A program made the position numbers and the translations under genes. The notes below the pieces were generated by a model. It saw only the letters and a list, made by a program, of their open reading frames with translations. It was not told the origin of the DNA and did not search any database. This document shows positions 1 to 11,676 of a stretch of 46,776 nucleotides of DNA, piece after piece (the stretch's first letter is position 1; each line of letters begins with the position of its first letter). Source of the stretch: Zygnema cylindricum. Taxonomy: Eukaryota; Streptophyta; Zygnematophyceae; Zygnematales; Zygnemataceae. The stretch is taken from positions 1 to 46,776 of the forward strand of contig JBBHKE010000835.1 of NCBI GenBank assembly GCA_037447655.1. The letters run 5' to 3'.

Positions 1-93
1 AACAAATAATGGATCGCGTAAGTACCTTTTAAAAAAATAGCAGCTGAAAAAAAAAACTCAAGTAATTTACGGTATTTCCAGTTGTAAATCCGT

Positions 94-141
94 CAAAAAA
101 AGAGAAAGAGAGAAAGAGAGAGAGAGAAAGAGAGAAGAGAA
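94..141. repeat. GA-rich microsatellite
   Basis: An imperfect run of GAGA/GAAAG units follows a short A tract. It is read directly from the sequence. It makes long purine-only open frames on one strand, which are not genes. Confidence 0.8.
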
Positions 142-371
142 AATAGAATTTTGACTGTTCCAATATCCAAGCAGAGAGGAAAGATAGCAATGACAAACCC
201 TAAGAAACCGATTTGACACGCTCGGTTCGTTTCGTTTCAAACTCGGTCCTATGACGTCATTTTTATATAGTATGACGCTATATTTATGTATGACGACGCA
301 TTTCCTTTGACCGCAGGCTGAAAAGTGAAAACCCTCATACGGCACGTCGAAGCTTCTCCGATATCTACGTA

Positions 372-1301
372 GGTGGTACAGTACCGCCAATCGCTATTAG
401 CGTACAGGTTTCTTTAGCGTATAGGAATTATTACAGTGATTTACGCTAATTTGGAATTTGAAAATTTTCAAAAAAAACATACATTCTAATTGTTTACTAA
501 TGCTAGTTTGTAGTGTCGGGTATCGGGTAAATTCATATCGCGATAATCGATCGAGCAGACACCTTGATATATCGTATCGGGACCAACATAAGTCATCGCG
601 ATATACATCGCAAAAAATGGGTGTCCGTACAGGTAAAGTAAAGAATATTGTACAAACCCGTCCCCCCCCCCCCCCCCACTGAGCGCGCGCCATGGGGGGG
701 GGGTTGAGAAAAAAATCGGGAAAAAACAAATCGAATAATTATTCGGATATTTAGCTTGTAGGTCCATGGATTCGATAAATCGATTATCGGATGCCTAAAA
801 TTCGATATATATCGAATATCGGCAATAGGTCTTCGATACCCAACACTACAAATTTGGGTCTTTGAAAAAAAAAAAAATCGGTCACAAACATGCTTACACT
901 AATATAGGTACTTGTACAAACACTAACAAATCGTACACATAATGTACATTCACACAGTAAAAACGTGGTTGTTGGACGAATATGTGTGAACGTGATATTT
1001 GACAACCCGATTTCATCCCCTTTTTAGAGTGCATATTCTCATGCGTCCGCGGTTACTAAAACTCATTAATTAAACTTTTTCACTTAAAAAGGTGCAATTT
1101 TGTATGGTCTGACACTTACCGTACACCACACTATTTAAATGACAACGTACTTTCGTTTTTACGCTAATTGGACAAAAAACCCTAAATGGCGTAAAAGAAA
1201 AAACAAAATAAATTATGTTATTTAAGAATTTGGAAAAAAAAAGCGGGACCGAATTAGCGTTTAATACGCTAATAGCGATTGGCAGTGTACTGTAGCCTAC
1301 C
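372..1301. mobile_element. Inverted-repeat (MITE-like) element, copy 1
   Basis: The ends are imperfect terminal inverted repeats. The left end carries GCCAATCGCTATTAGCGTA and the right end carries its complement, each preceded outward by a variant of GGTGGTACAGTA. The interior is AT-rich, holds many GTAC and TATCG words and has no credible ORF. Interior segments near 1085-1150 and 870-1000 recur in the element at 11.68-12.14 kb. This is read from the sequence; the class (non-autonomous DNA transposon) is inferred. I could not settle a clean target-site duplication. Confidence 0.6.
662..703. repeat. C16/G10 homopolymer inverted repeat
   Basis: Sixteen consecutive C (662-677) and ten consecutive G (694-703) are separated by 16 bases containing GCGCGCGC. 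The two runs can pair as a hairpin. Run lengths are likely to vary and may be misread by sequencing. It lies inside the first inverted-repeat element. Confidence 0.75.
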
Positions 1302-1867
1302 CATGGCCAATAAATAAAATAAATCAGTTTATGTCAACGCTATTTTCAATAGTTAAAATGTATGGATGAAAGTCGTCCATGTAAAAATGAAATTACTTAC
1401 AGTAAATGAACTTGACTAAACTAAAATTTTGCCTTTCGGACTCCAAAACATGCGAGGCATTCACACAAAACTTCCATGAAAAGCTTATTTTATGTTTTTT
1501 GAAAAACACAACAAAATTACGATACTGTAATTTTGTAACAACGCCAGCTGAATGCTAACGTTATATGGCATCATAAAAACGTCATGACCAAAAACGTCAT
1601 GCGATCTGTTAAGAAAAGATTTTATTTCCAAGAACACAATGGTAATACCATAAAAGTACAAAACATGATTGTCACTAAAAAGTGTTGATGACCAAACAAA
1701 GGTAAGACCAAAATCCCAAAGGACTAAAAACACAACAAAAATGCGTGAAAAACCTAAAAGGAAAGAAAGAAAGCAAGTACAACAAAACCAAACTATTGAA
1801 ACACTACAAACTAGCCTAGACGCTAAATCCTCAAACTACACCCAACTAAAGATCAAAACTATGGATA
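1302..1867. other. No gene seen
   Basis: AT-rich sequence between an inverted-repeat element and the LINE remnant. Open frames here are short, overlap on both strands and resemble nothing I know. Confidence 0.5.
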
Positions 1868-2571
1868 TCGTCTATATGCGCCGGGTGGTGCGGCGGTAAG
1901 TCTCGCAGTCCTCGGCCATCAGTCACCACCGTGCTTTGTCGGATAATGGCCGAAGCTTGGGAACGTTGAAGGGCGACAAAGATGCGTTGGCGGTAGAAAG
2001 CCGACATGAGAGCTAGAGAAGAACTACCAAGCCCTCTGACTTCGAAAGATCGTCAAGCGCAGTCGCGTAAAAAGTTGTCGAAAGACGAGTCTAAGGTCCC
2101 AAATATCTCCAAAGCAAATGGTGTGAAACTATCAGCTGGGTCTCGGTGCGCGTAGTCACGTTCTTTCGAAGCCGCTGCATCCCGAGCCGCAACTCCAATA
2201 TGTAATGCTACGCGTGAGGAAATATGGGATCCTTTAGGGTCTGTGAGGATTACGTCCCCTAATGTTCTCGCCGCGCCATGTACAAAAACTAGATCCACAC
2301 ATGGACTTCGTGTACCCCTACATTGAGAACGTGGTGGCAATATGTGAGACACCTCGTGATTGACCGTGTACCCCGCTTCAGAACCCACGGTAGCGATTGC
2401 ATCCCGTACCATGTCATGTGTTGTTGATCGCTCCCCATCGTGTGAGCAACGTAGCAAATGTACCCCTTGCTCGTCTATAAGTTGGCCACAAATGCAACGG
2501 GGCTTGCCCAAAAGGGAAAGGTGCGACAAGCCAAGTCGTAAGCGAAACGCAGCGGAAAATTGAGAAGAAGA
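1868..2571 (-). pseudogene. LINE-type reverse transcriptase, C-terminal remnant
   Basis: The minus strand encodes the region after the polymerase domain of a non-LTR retrotransposon protein. Reading down from about 2571, a Leu/Arg-rich lead-in is followed by a zinc-finger-like CxCG...HLLRCxH motif (about 2490-2440). A segment with CVDLVF and DVILTDP then fits the acidic residues of a restriction-like endonuclease fold, and the closing part reads PFALEIFG...FDNFLRDCA. An in-frame TGA at 2053-2055 follows. The same frame then continues with FYRQRIFVALQRSQASAII, a common terminal block of these proteins in plants and algae, so the stop looks like decay. GC content is higher than in the flanks. 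The polymerase part is absent, consistent with 5' truncation. The family is recognised from memory; the exact clade is uncertain. Confidence 0.72.
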
Positions 2572-2599
2572 TAAACGGAGCGAAGAACAAAATCGTAAC

Positions 2600-2960
2600 T
2601 TTGAAATGTGACAGTTGTAGACGTGGGTACAACTTGTGACGATAGAAGACGACTACGAAACTTCATAAAATTGGTGATGTCAAAAACGGCGACGGTTGTA
2701 GACGTCGAGTTTTTTGTGGCATTGTAGATGTTTAGGGTTCTGTGACATTGCGAAGTCATCCTACTTTGTGACGTCATTAAAACGTAAACTTTCCGCCATT
2801 GCTTCTCGATATATTTTTTTATCTTTTGTCACTCTACCTGCCATCAAACTTTTGCCAAAGGCATTCCTAAAAAAGAAAAAAAAACTCTTTCGTTTTATAC
2901 CATTACTGCCATATTTCATTCTGAGAGAAAGGAGAGAGGAGCCGCATGAGGGAGAGAGGA
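2600..2960. repeat. Dispersed repeat R1, copy 1
   Basis: This stretch, with repeated GTTGTAGACG words followed by AAACTTTCCGCMATTG and CTCTACNTGCCATCAAA, recurs in the same orientation at about 35.13-35.50 kb with moderate divergence. It ends in a GA-rich run in both copies. No coding potential is seen and the class is unknown. Confidence 0.55.
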
Positions 2961-3604
2961 ACGGTCGAGCGAGGAAAGGGAGAGACGAGGAGGACGTAAA
3001 CTTTTGTAAGTTCGAGACCCCTACAAACATCATGCTCACTTATGACAACGTCAACGTCGTTATTCTAATATCTTTATACCAAATTTCCCGGTCTTTTTCT
3101 TTCTCTCTATTCATACCCAACGCATTAGAAACAGAAAAACTATTGTTTTAAGGCTTTTGCAATGGACTTGTGAATGAAATTCGAGGTCCAAGATCATTGC
3201 AAAAAATATCACGTGCATACGCCTGACGGGTAAAAAAAAAATAATGTGTAACTTCCATCGTGAAAAAATGCTCAAAGTTGTGTGAAACTTACGAAAAAAA
3301 ATACCATATTCGTTAGTCAAGTGTAACTTTTATTAAAACCTTCTCCCCATATGGGTTGCGTTAGAGTTGAAGATGAGCTCGCAAGATATGGCTGTGGGTC
3401 AAAAAGGGGAAGTTGTCAAACAAAAGCCCATATTAAGTTAAAAAATGATGTAAGTTGTACTTCGATTTTACTGTTTTTTCACACGTTAAAAGAGTTTCGC
3501 AATGCAAAATTTAGTTTTAGAGGAAGATAATAAGAGTAAACCCTTACTTTAGCACATAAGTACATACCATTGGAGGATGTGTATATGTAATTATAATTTA
3601 ACGA
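2961..3604. other. No gene seen
   Basis: AT-rich sequence between repeat R1 and the truncated end of the minus-strand copia pol. No polypurine tract or LTR start could be found here, so the copia element to the right seems to have lost its 3' LTR. Confidence 0.45.
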
Positions 3605-5170
3605 TAAATCATTGTCACACCAGATAGCTTGAGGGCCAGTTTGCATATACCGAAGTTCTTGTATAATGGACTTGACCCATAGGAGCTCCTTCAGGGCGGA
3701 AACTGCTACCATATATTCTGACTCCATTGTGGATTGAGTTGTAACCTTTTGTAATTTGCTACTCCAGCAACAAGTTCCATCTCCAATCTTCAGTACGAAG
3801 CCGGTCGTAGATTTTCGGCTTGGCATGTCCCCATAGCTAGCATCGCTCCACGTCTGGAATGTCACCTCTCCTCCTCCGAGAACAAGCTTGAGATTTCGAG
3901 TACCTGCAAGATATCTCAACACTCTTTTTGCTGCTTCCCAGTCTGCCCTTTTAGGATTTTGCAGACTTCTACTCAAGACTCTCACAGCTACCGCAATGTC
4001 GGGTCTCGTACAATTAATAAAATATATAAGACTTCCAAAAACTTGTCTATATGGCTTTGAAGCCATAAACTCTTCCTCCCCTGTCTCTAGACTCTCACCA
4101 ACAATTATGCCTAAATTTGTATCAATTCCTTCCAATTTCTGCCTGAATTCCATGGGAGTTACGTATCCTTTCACATCTTTCATTTCAAATCTTTTTAGCA
4201 TGTTACCTATTGCTTCTTTCTGAGTCAACATAATCAGCCTCTTGTTTCTGTCTCTTTCTACCTGTATTCCTAAGATATATTTGGCCTCACTGAGGTCGTT
4301 CATCTCGAACCTAGACCTTAAAGCCGCTTTAATACGGTTTATTTCATTCATCGACTTACTTATTAATAATAAGTCATCCACATATACAGCAATGTAAATT
4401 TCCCCATCCTCTCCTTGTAGAACATATATATGATGATCTAAGCTAATTCTCTTAAAACCTAGCCCAGTCAAATACTCATCTAACTTCAGATTCCACTGAC
4501 GCGGGGCTTGTTTTAGCCCATACAAAAATTTCATCAATTTACATACTAATTCTTCCTTTCCTTTTTCAACATACATTTCAGGTTGTTTCATATATATTGT
4601 TTCATCTAACTCTCCATGCAAGAAAGTTGTTCTAACATCCATCGGATGTATTTCCATATTCTCTATAACCGCTAGACTTAGCAAAATTCTGACAGTGGGA
4701 AATTTAACAACTGGGGAGAAACTCTATACCTTCTTTTTGATTATATCCCTTAGCCACTAGTCTGGCCTTATACCTTTCGATGGTGTTGTCCGAGTTCAGT
4801 TTCACCTTGAATACCCATTTGCTGCCGATGGCTTTCCTGCCCGGAGGAAGATCCACCAGCTCCCATATCTGTGCCTCCATAATGGACTTCATTTCATCGT
4901 TTGCCGCCTCGATCCACTGATTTCTCTCAGGTGATTAGAAGGTCTCTTGGATCGTTAGAGGCTCCTCTGTAGTTGCAGAAAAAACAAAGTGAGAGCTTGC
5001 TTGCAGACGGCTGCTAGATCTCTTTCCCCCCGGAAATTCTGAGGCTGAGATTGTCGGCAACCTCTGATTTCGCTGTTTAGTCTGAACCGTAACTTGATCT
5101 GGTACAGAATGTGTAGTAGTTCCTTCCACCTGAGGTGTAGCTTGTGGGGAAGCAGCCTGTAAAGGCACCA
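3605..5170 (-). pseudogene. pol (3' part): copia reverse transcriptase and truncated RNase H (-)
   Basis: From 5170 downward the frame opens with the proline-rich integrase-RT linker, then RT: WELVDLPPGRKAIGSKWVFK (about 4860), RLVAKGYNQKEGI, then a frameshift near 4715. The next frame carries MEIHPMDV, FLHGELDETIYM, YGLKQAPRQW and the catalytic YVDD (about 4375-4386). RNase H follows with TWSDASYGD, TTGFVLK, CCWSS, ESEYMA and WCDN. It breaks off near 3605, where the usual acidic and basic tail of copia RNase H is replaced by unrelated AT-rich sequence. RT copies the RNA genome and RNase H removes the template. The enzymes are recognised by family motifs; the frameshift and truncation are read directly. 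Confidence 0.88.
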
Positions 5171-5219
5171 GAGGAAATGAAGGAAGAGGTGTCCCACTTG
5201 CCGGTGGAAAGGAGACTCG

Positions 5220-6190
5220 CTACGTATGGTGAAAAATGACATATTCTTGCTTTTCTTTTGCCGGTTGATCTGGCACTTTAAATAGGTCAACCGAATCCTG
5301 TTCATCTTTAATTTGGATATTTTTAGAAACAATCACTTTTTGTTTCTCAAGGACAAAAACTCTATATCCTTTCGCATTATCATCATACCCCATAAAAATC
5401 CCAGGGTTTCCTTTAGGTTCCATTTTCCATCTATCCTGTGAAGTATCTAAAATAAAACACTTGCGGACAAAGATCTTAAAGTGACTAACATCAGGTTTTT
5501 CCCTTGTCCAAAGTTCATAAGGTGTAGTGCTAACAGACCTAGAAGCAATTCTATTTTTAAAATAAACAGCACAATTAAGTGCTTCAGCCCATAATTTTAA
5601 ATCTAGCCCTTTATCTGCAAGCATGGACCGAGCACTCTTTGTCAATGTCCTATTTAATCTCTCAAAAACACCATTTTGTTCAGGTGTATATGGAACTGTA
5701 AGATTGTGACTGATACCTTCCTGAAGGAGAAATTCTTCGAATTCCTTCGATGTGTATTCTCCCCCGTTGTCCGATCTTAGCGCCAATATTGGAACCCGGT
5801 GAAGCTTTTCCGCCCACGCTTTGTAGTGTTTGAAGTGAGTAAACACATCACTCATATATAACATGAAGTAAACTTTGGTGTACCTCGAGTATTCATCTGT
5901 GAATGTGACCATATAATGGACACCTCCAGCCGAAGCCACTTGTGAAGGACCAAGAACATCATAATGGATAAGCTGCAAAACTTTTTCTGATCTATGGTAT
6001 GTTTCCTATGGAAATAGCAATTTCTGAATCTTGCCAAGTGAACAACCATCACATGTTTTTATAGGATGAGATGTGAGAGAAACTCCATCAACTTTTCCCG
6101 AGTTCACCATTTTCTTTAGACTATCATAATTCATGTGTCCTAATCTCTTATGTCACAACCCATTATCAGATTTTCGACACTGGAGTAGAG
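5220..6190 (-). pseudogene. pol (integrase): copia integrase (-)
   Basis: The minus strand first shows pieces of the pre-integrase zinc region (a GHMNYDSL-like stretch and CDGCSLGK around 6130-6030), split between frames. The catalytic core follows with HYDVLGP (first Asp, about 5965), RSDNGGEY (second Asp, about 5770) and QNGVFERLNRT, in which the DD35E glutamate is still present. The core continues through LWAEALNCAVY and the C-terminal GYRVFVLEKQKVIVSKN block. The uninterrupted frame runs 5978-5220. Integrase inserts the cDNA into the host chromosome. A stop or frameshift near 5985-6050 separates it from the upstream zinc domain, so no full polyprotein can be read. Confidence 0.87.
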
Positions 6191-6311
6191 AACATCATTT
6201 TCTTTAAATTCAGCCATGTCCATCCGGTACATTTTGCTATGATCTCTAGTTCCTGTTACTGCAACTTTCCCTTTCTTGCTAACAACCTGTCTCCCTCCTT
6301 TCAAAACAACT

Positions 6312-6590
6312 TCAAAGCCTTTGCTTTACCAAAGAAGTTGAAAACATTTTTTTCTTGAAATCTGGAACAGAGATAAGATTGTGAAGAGTTCTCTCAATAG
6401 CCTTTCCTTCTATATTAACTAGCAATGAAACATCACCCACAGCACGTGTCTGTACACTAATACCACAAGCATAGTAGATATTTTTCTCGGGTGTGCATTT
6501 CAAATTTTTGAAAAATATCTTGTTCCAACACATGTGTGCCGACGCTCCTGTATCTATTACCATCCTGTGTCTTTGGCACCCTGCGTTGCT
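6312..6590 (-). pseudogene. pol (protease): copia aspartic protease (-)
   Basis: The frame reads MVIDTGASAHMC near 6560, the catalytic D-T/S-G-A motif of retropepsins, followed by the usual copia spacing to VSLLVNIEGK and the LHNLISVPDF segment that precedes the pre-integrase region. The protease would cut the Gag-Pol polyprotein. The frame closes near 6312. Family recognition is firm; activity cannot be assumed given the broken neighbours. Confidence 0.85.
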
Positions 6591-6599
6591 ACCTCGATA

Positions 6600-7560
6600 G
6601 CAAATAAGTCTTTGTCGTGCTCGTCAAAGAGTGTCAAAGATATGTCCGCGTAAGATGAAGATGTCAAGAATAGTGCATTTCCTCGAGATGTATATCCTGT
6701 GAAGCCTTGATTATACCGACTTTGTTGAAATCCACGCCTGTACAGTCCTATTTCATGAGCTCTCTTAAGCTTAAAATATAACTTATATCCATGACCTTTT
6801 CATTACAATAAAACAATCATTGAAAAATTGTCTATTCCCTCCCTCATTAAACTGTTTAAAATGATTCTGGTTTTGATTAAACTGATTTCTCTACTGATCA
6901 AACTAAGTTTTTTTGTCAAGGTCTGTTTTAAAGGCCTCTACCTGCCTTTTTGCACTGAGATTTTTAGAATCAGCTTCCTCCTCTTATATCAAATTAATAG
7001 CTAATTGTAAAGTCCAACTAGCTTTATCTTTTTGTTTCAGCCTATCAGACATTGCTTTCATAGTATTAATAGTATTACCCCTCATTAGTAATGCAGCTTG
7101 CTGACACTAAGGAAATGATCCACCTGCACAAGCATGATAGTCTATTAGAATATGAAAATTGTTATCATATTCGGCCAGTGTGCCGCATTTGTATTTGTAG
7201 TCCCAAATTTGTCCGGCCAAAAATAGTTCTTCTTCGATATTAGCCTTTTCATTATCATCTTTAAGAGACTTCCAGATATGGATCACCTTTTTCATTATTA
7301 TCCGAGACATAGCCAATTCTTTTGAGATACATAATTTTAGAATAGATCAAACTTGCGAATTTTTCTTTGACCAAGGGGCATCGGTTTTTGCCAGGGAACC
7401 ATCCAAAATATCTAAATGGTTAACATATACGAAGTGTGATTCCACCATATTTGCCCAATAAACATATTTTTCCCTCGAGAAGATAGGAATTCTTTATGAG
7501 AGGCCCATAATCTATTGTTTTATGACCATTGGAGCAGGTGGAGCAGTAGCAGTAGTAGTA
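6600..7560 (-). pseudogene. gag: copia Gag remnant (-)
   Basis: Gag can be followed only in pieces. A likely start is an ATG near 7560 followed by a Thr-rich stretch (TTTATAPPAP). Next come a copia-Gag-like N-terminal domain and the frame at 7316-7107 (IIMKKVIHIWKSLKDD...IDYHACAGGSFP), which fits the UBN2-type capsid core. A CCHC zinc-knuckle-like segment lies near 6810-6780 but is split by a frameshift. The latent DILDGSLAKTDAPW-like stretch around 7440-7370 is in another frame. Assignment rests on position upstream of the protease and weak motifs. Confidence 0.6.
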
Positions 7561-7569
7561 AAAGTATAC

Positions 7570-8100
7570 ATAATTCACTCACAGAAGCTTACGAAGAATC
7601 CCACCAGAGAACTGTTTTCTACAGCACACCAAATCTGACATAAAGGTCCAAACAGTTTCAAACTATACCACAGTAAAAAATTTCAAAAAGAATGACAACT
7701 CCCAAAGTTTCAGACCAATTGATCTAACGTACACCAAGATATGCAACTCATAAGTTTCCCAAAAACAGTTTGCAAATTACACACTCTGGAAGTCTAGATA
7801 CATCAAATGTTATAAGTCGTGAGTTTTATACTAGTAGTGAGTTTCTACTCCTAGTTTTCATATTACATAGTGTTGTATCTCCAATACAAACGTTCACGAG
7901 AGATACGTCCAATATCTTAACTGCCACTAAGATCTAAGTACTCCTAATCATGCTAAAGCTATTTCTACCACTTTACAAAGGGTATTACTGAGAGGTAAAT
8001 ACAACTACTTCGCGCCGGCTTAGGTACAATTGTCCAGATGAGTTCATCCAAGTGTTGCAAAAACACCTACTAGCAGTCACTATGAATCTCGTCCATTGAC
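7570..8100 (-). repeat. Probable 5' LTR of the minus-strand copia element
   Basis: It lies just upstream of the gag start on the minus strand. It shares short blocks with other LTRs in the window, such as GTTTTTGGGAAACT. The outer boundary and target duplication are not resolved, so the extent is approximate. Confidence 0.4.
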
Positions 8101-8339
8101 TTGATTCAGATCAACCAGAACTACGTTGTCTCGTTTTATCATATTCAACATCATCGCAGCTTGTCGCAACCGCATCGCCGCGGTCTTGAAAATGTTTCTT
8201 TGTCCCATACGATTCGCACAAGCTTTGTCTCGCTTAACGCAGACACGCATACGTGGACGCTGCCATTCAAATACTTGTTCGTACTTGCGACGACGCGTAA
8301 CCTTTGGCTAAAATTTACCGCCTTTTCCGCCACACCAAT

Positions 8340-8960
8340 TTATCGAGACCCAAAGCTTCCAAACACTAAACCTTGTTTTTATTGTTGTTCTATAACCACC
8401 GTTGTAAGAGGAGAACCAGCAGTAGTAGTGGAAATAAACATGAACACCAACAGAAACTATCAAAGTACCTACTCAACAGCCAACTTTGAACTGACACAAA
8501 ATATGACTCAGAAGGCCAATGTGCCTCAAATTTGCAAGAGTGATATACAATTCAGTAAACCAACAATTCCTAAAATTGCAGCCCAAATGAATCAGTAAAC
8601 CATAAGATATGATATTTGGAAGTTTCCCAAAAACTGCCCTCATAAAATCATATTCCCAAAACTGGATACTACAAAATTGGCTAAGTCCTAAGTTATATAC
8701 TCACAGTGTGTATCTACTGATCTACACTAATTTGGGTAATTGTTACTAAAACTATTATCCTGACTAACGATAAAGCGATTACTTATACGTAACTGTACCT
8801 AAAAACCCAAATTATTATTTTGTAAAAACCTGATTAATGAAACACTATTTATTTATTTCGCTATACTACAAACCAATGTTATTCAGATATTTACAGATAT
8901 TGAATCGTACACAAAACATTCCAACCGTACACAAAATGTTTCAAAAGCTTAGTCAGCGGT
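8340..8960 (-). repeat. Second LTR/gag-start remnant of the same copia family
   Basis: On the minus strand near 8440-8340 an ATG is followed by TCCACTACTACTGCTGG and a GGTTATAGAACAACAA stretch. This resembles the gag start at about 7560-7500. The sequence above it (8450-8960) resembles the LTR-like stretch above that gag. This suggests a second copy in the same orientation, cut off after the first gag codons. The relationship was judged by eye. Confidence 0.4.
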
Positions 8961-9019
8961 AATCGCTAAAGTCCAGCCGAATGTCGTCTTGTAGGACAGA
9001 GCACCTGAGTGCTTCGTCA

Positions 9020-9088
9020 CTTGTGGTCCCACACAAATCACGTTTGTGGTCCCTCGTGAATCACGCTTGTGGTCCCAAGTGAATCGCG
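9020..9088. repeat. Three tandem 23-bp repeats
   Basis: Three head-to-tail units (9020-9042, 9043-9065, 9066-9088) each read YTTGTGGTCCC followed by a variable middle and AATCRCG. Identity is high but imperfect. Function unknown. Confidence 0.8.
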
Positions 9089-9299
9089 TCCGTTGGAATA
9101 GATTCAATCGACGATGGTACCGTCGAGCTGTACCATATGTTTCTGGAATACTCAGGACAGATCCCGTTCGTCCGATCATGTGAATCGCATCGTCAACTTT
9201 TTGACACGTATGGCTGACTATCGGCGCTACTCCGAAAAACCTGCATACGTTCTTTCGCTGACACCTGTCCCTGCAAAAGTACAATACACTCTACTGTAC

Positions 9300-10320
9300 C
9301 TTTTGCTACTGTAATACTAATTAAGGTAAGTATTACAATAGACTACTAGGAAAAAAATCCTAAGTTATTTTTACCCCTATCGAGTGAAATAAAGATTTAT
9401 AAATTACAACAGCTATCCCATGGGTCACTTCACTGTAGGGGAGTATTCTTCCCTTTTTCGCTTTTGGTCATTTTCACCTTTATGCTTTTTCCTGATGTAT
9501 ACACATTTTTTCCTTCTCTTTCATTTTTCGGTTCTGTAAATGTTTGTGAGCATGACTTTGGTGGTTAGGATTGCTAGTTCACCCTGCTTGTTTCTCATGC
9601 ACGACATATTGGTTTACTCACATATCGTACGTTTTTGCAAAGTGCTATTTATGGGTTTAATATCGTGTTTCCCCAAATATATCATATTATTATGTCAATG
9701 TCATAGAACATGTATTACTTATTAGTCAATAAATATTGCAGAAACAAATTATTACGTCAATTTTCCAAAACAAATCCTAATTATTAGCTTATTCACACGT
9801 TTCAAACAATAAATCAAAAATTTGAATTGCTATTTCAGTTAGAGAAACTTGACCACAATTCAAACAAAACCAAGTCATACACCATGTCCGAATGCAATTT
9901 TTTGGATGTCGGGAACACGATAACAAAGAAGAGGAGCTCACTAGCGGCTTTAATTATTAGTGATCTTTTGTGTGTTAGATCCAACCAAGATCTTTAACAT
10001 GCATTAATTTTTGTTTTGTTTTGTTTTCTAATTATTGTTTTTTTTTTAGTGTTAGTTATATATGTATTTTGTATATTTTTTTCTTTGATTTTTGTTGTAT
10101 TTCACAATTTTTCTCGTGTTTACCTTTTTTATTTCTTAAACCGGAACGCTTATTTTATCAAATTACCAAAGCGTTATATTTGTACCACATTTAGATTTAT
10201 AGATTTTGTGTAATTTTTAAGTTTGAGGTTGAGATTTTGTATAATAGAGTCGAAAATAGGACGAGGTTGTGATTTGATTATTTATATATTTGATACTACA
10301 AAACATTTTTTGGATTTTTT
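9300..10320. other. No gene seen
   Basis: AT-rich, with T-rich stretches near 10010-10130. The short open frames have low-complexity translations. No repeat or RNA gene could be supported. Confidence 0.5.
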
Positions 10321-10329
10321 GCTCATTAT

Positions 10330-11676
10330 TTAAGGACGTGGACTATAACCTACCACGTCTACCACACCTCCTTGCAGTAAATAGTATAATTAATGATAAT
10401 TTTCCATTAACACTACATTGCGAATCGTAAGCAGCGTCATAAACGCTAATTCTGACACCACAAATTTTGACCCAAAAACCTTAAATAGAGTAAATAACTC
10501 TAAATTTTTCTTTACATTATTTAAGGTACTTTTTGAATCAGCGTTAACTACTATACACCACGAATTGTTATTAATGTCAAGAACTCTAATTTGGGTTCTT
10601 AAAATTTTGAGTTTTTTCTTCAAATAGGATACATGATTTAAATTTTTCCTTGGCGTTAATTAAAGTACCGTACAAATTAGCGTAAAGAACAAAAATACAA
10701 TAAAATCCAAGTAGTGCGATGTACGGTCAATGCCAGACCGTACATAATTGTACCTTTTAAAGTGAAAATTTTACAAAAAATGAATTAAATCAGACGCTCA
10801 CGAATAGAAACATGTGCTCAAAAAATGTGATTAGTCTGACATGTAAATTAGTTTGACATGTACGGATATTTAAATTTCACGACGGCGTACGATTTCTAAT
10901 ATTTTGTACGGATATATATATATTAATGTATATAATCGTACGGCGAATATCCCATTTTTGTTGTTCCCAAATTAGCATAAACGCCAAAATTAGAATACAC
11001 CTTTTAAAAAAAAAAACTCAAATTCATATTTAGCATCAATTACGATAAATTTTATTAAACACTATTTAAACTTAACGATTCACGGTGTAGTATATCTCTG
11101 TTTTAAATAGTGTGGCTAACGGTCGATGTCTAGCTGTGCAAAATTGTACTGTATTAACGAAAAAAGTACAAAAAATGATTTAATACATGCCGTTATAATA
11201 TATTTGTATTTTCACAAACCACGTAGTGCAAACGTCATAATGACGTGAAATTGTACGTTTGTCAGATTCTGTTTGTGTACCTAAAAGATATTTAAAGTGG
11301 ATAATTATTACGGATTGAAACCCAAACTAGATAAACTAGAGTAATTTTTTTTTTTTAAAAACGAAAAAATCTAAATTAGAATGGATAACATTATTTATTT
11401 ATTTACGATTATTACGATTTGTTGTGTAATAAATGCTTAACGCTAATAATAAAGAGCGTTGTAATTTTGTACTTTTTCGGTTACGGGAAGGTATGGTTAG
11501 TCGCGAGAAATCGAGTTTTGGTAAACTTTTATTTTCGTAAACCCCGTTCGGTTAACGATTGACAATTTTGGAGCGTGATATAACCCGGCCAGCGTCGGTT
11601 GCTCAAATTTTGAAAAAAAAAACGGTCAGTTTGGGTTATGTAAAATTTTGACTTCTACGACCTTTGGCTCAGACTA
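10330..11676. repeat. Cluster of degenerate inverted-repeat-element sequence
   Basis: Segments near 10700-10790 and 11090-11170 match, in reverse orientation, the interior of the element at 372-1301. The shared core reads GTACGGTNAATGNCAGACCGTAC followed by a TGTACCTTTTAAAGTG-like stretch (a short version of each is seen). They seem to be eroded relatives of the same family. Boundaries are not resolved. Confidence 0.45.

Larger units (their letters stand above)
3605..8100 (-). mobile_element. Decayed Ty1/copia retrotransposon (-)
   Basis: A minus-strand element in Ty1/copia order: gag (about 7560-6600), protease (6590-6312), integrase (6180-5220), reverse transcriptase and RNase H (5170-3605). 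The order integrase before reverse transcriptase separates copia from gypsy. The left (3') end stops inside RNase H at about 3605 with no LTR. LTR-like sequence lies at the right, about 7570-8100. Several frameshifts and stops show it is dead. It is a different family from the element at 36.65-42.9 kb, since the initiator-tRNA half-site is missing next to its gag. Confidence 0.85.

Noticed and set aside
2714-3151. 145-residue plus-strand protein
   Set aside because: Overlaps dispersed repeat R1 and a GA-rich run, and the related copy at 35.1 kb does not keep the frame.
8101-8598. 165-residue plus-strand protein
   Set aside because: Most of it is antisense to an LTR/gag-start remnant; no motif was recognised.
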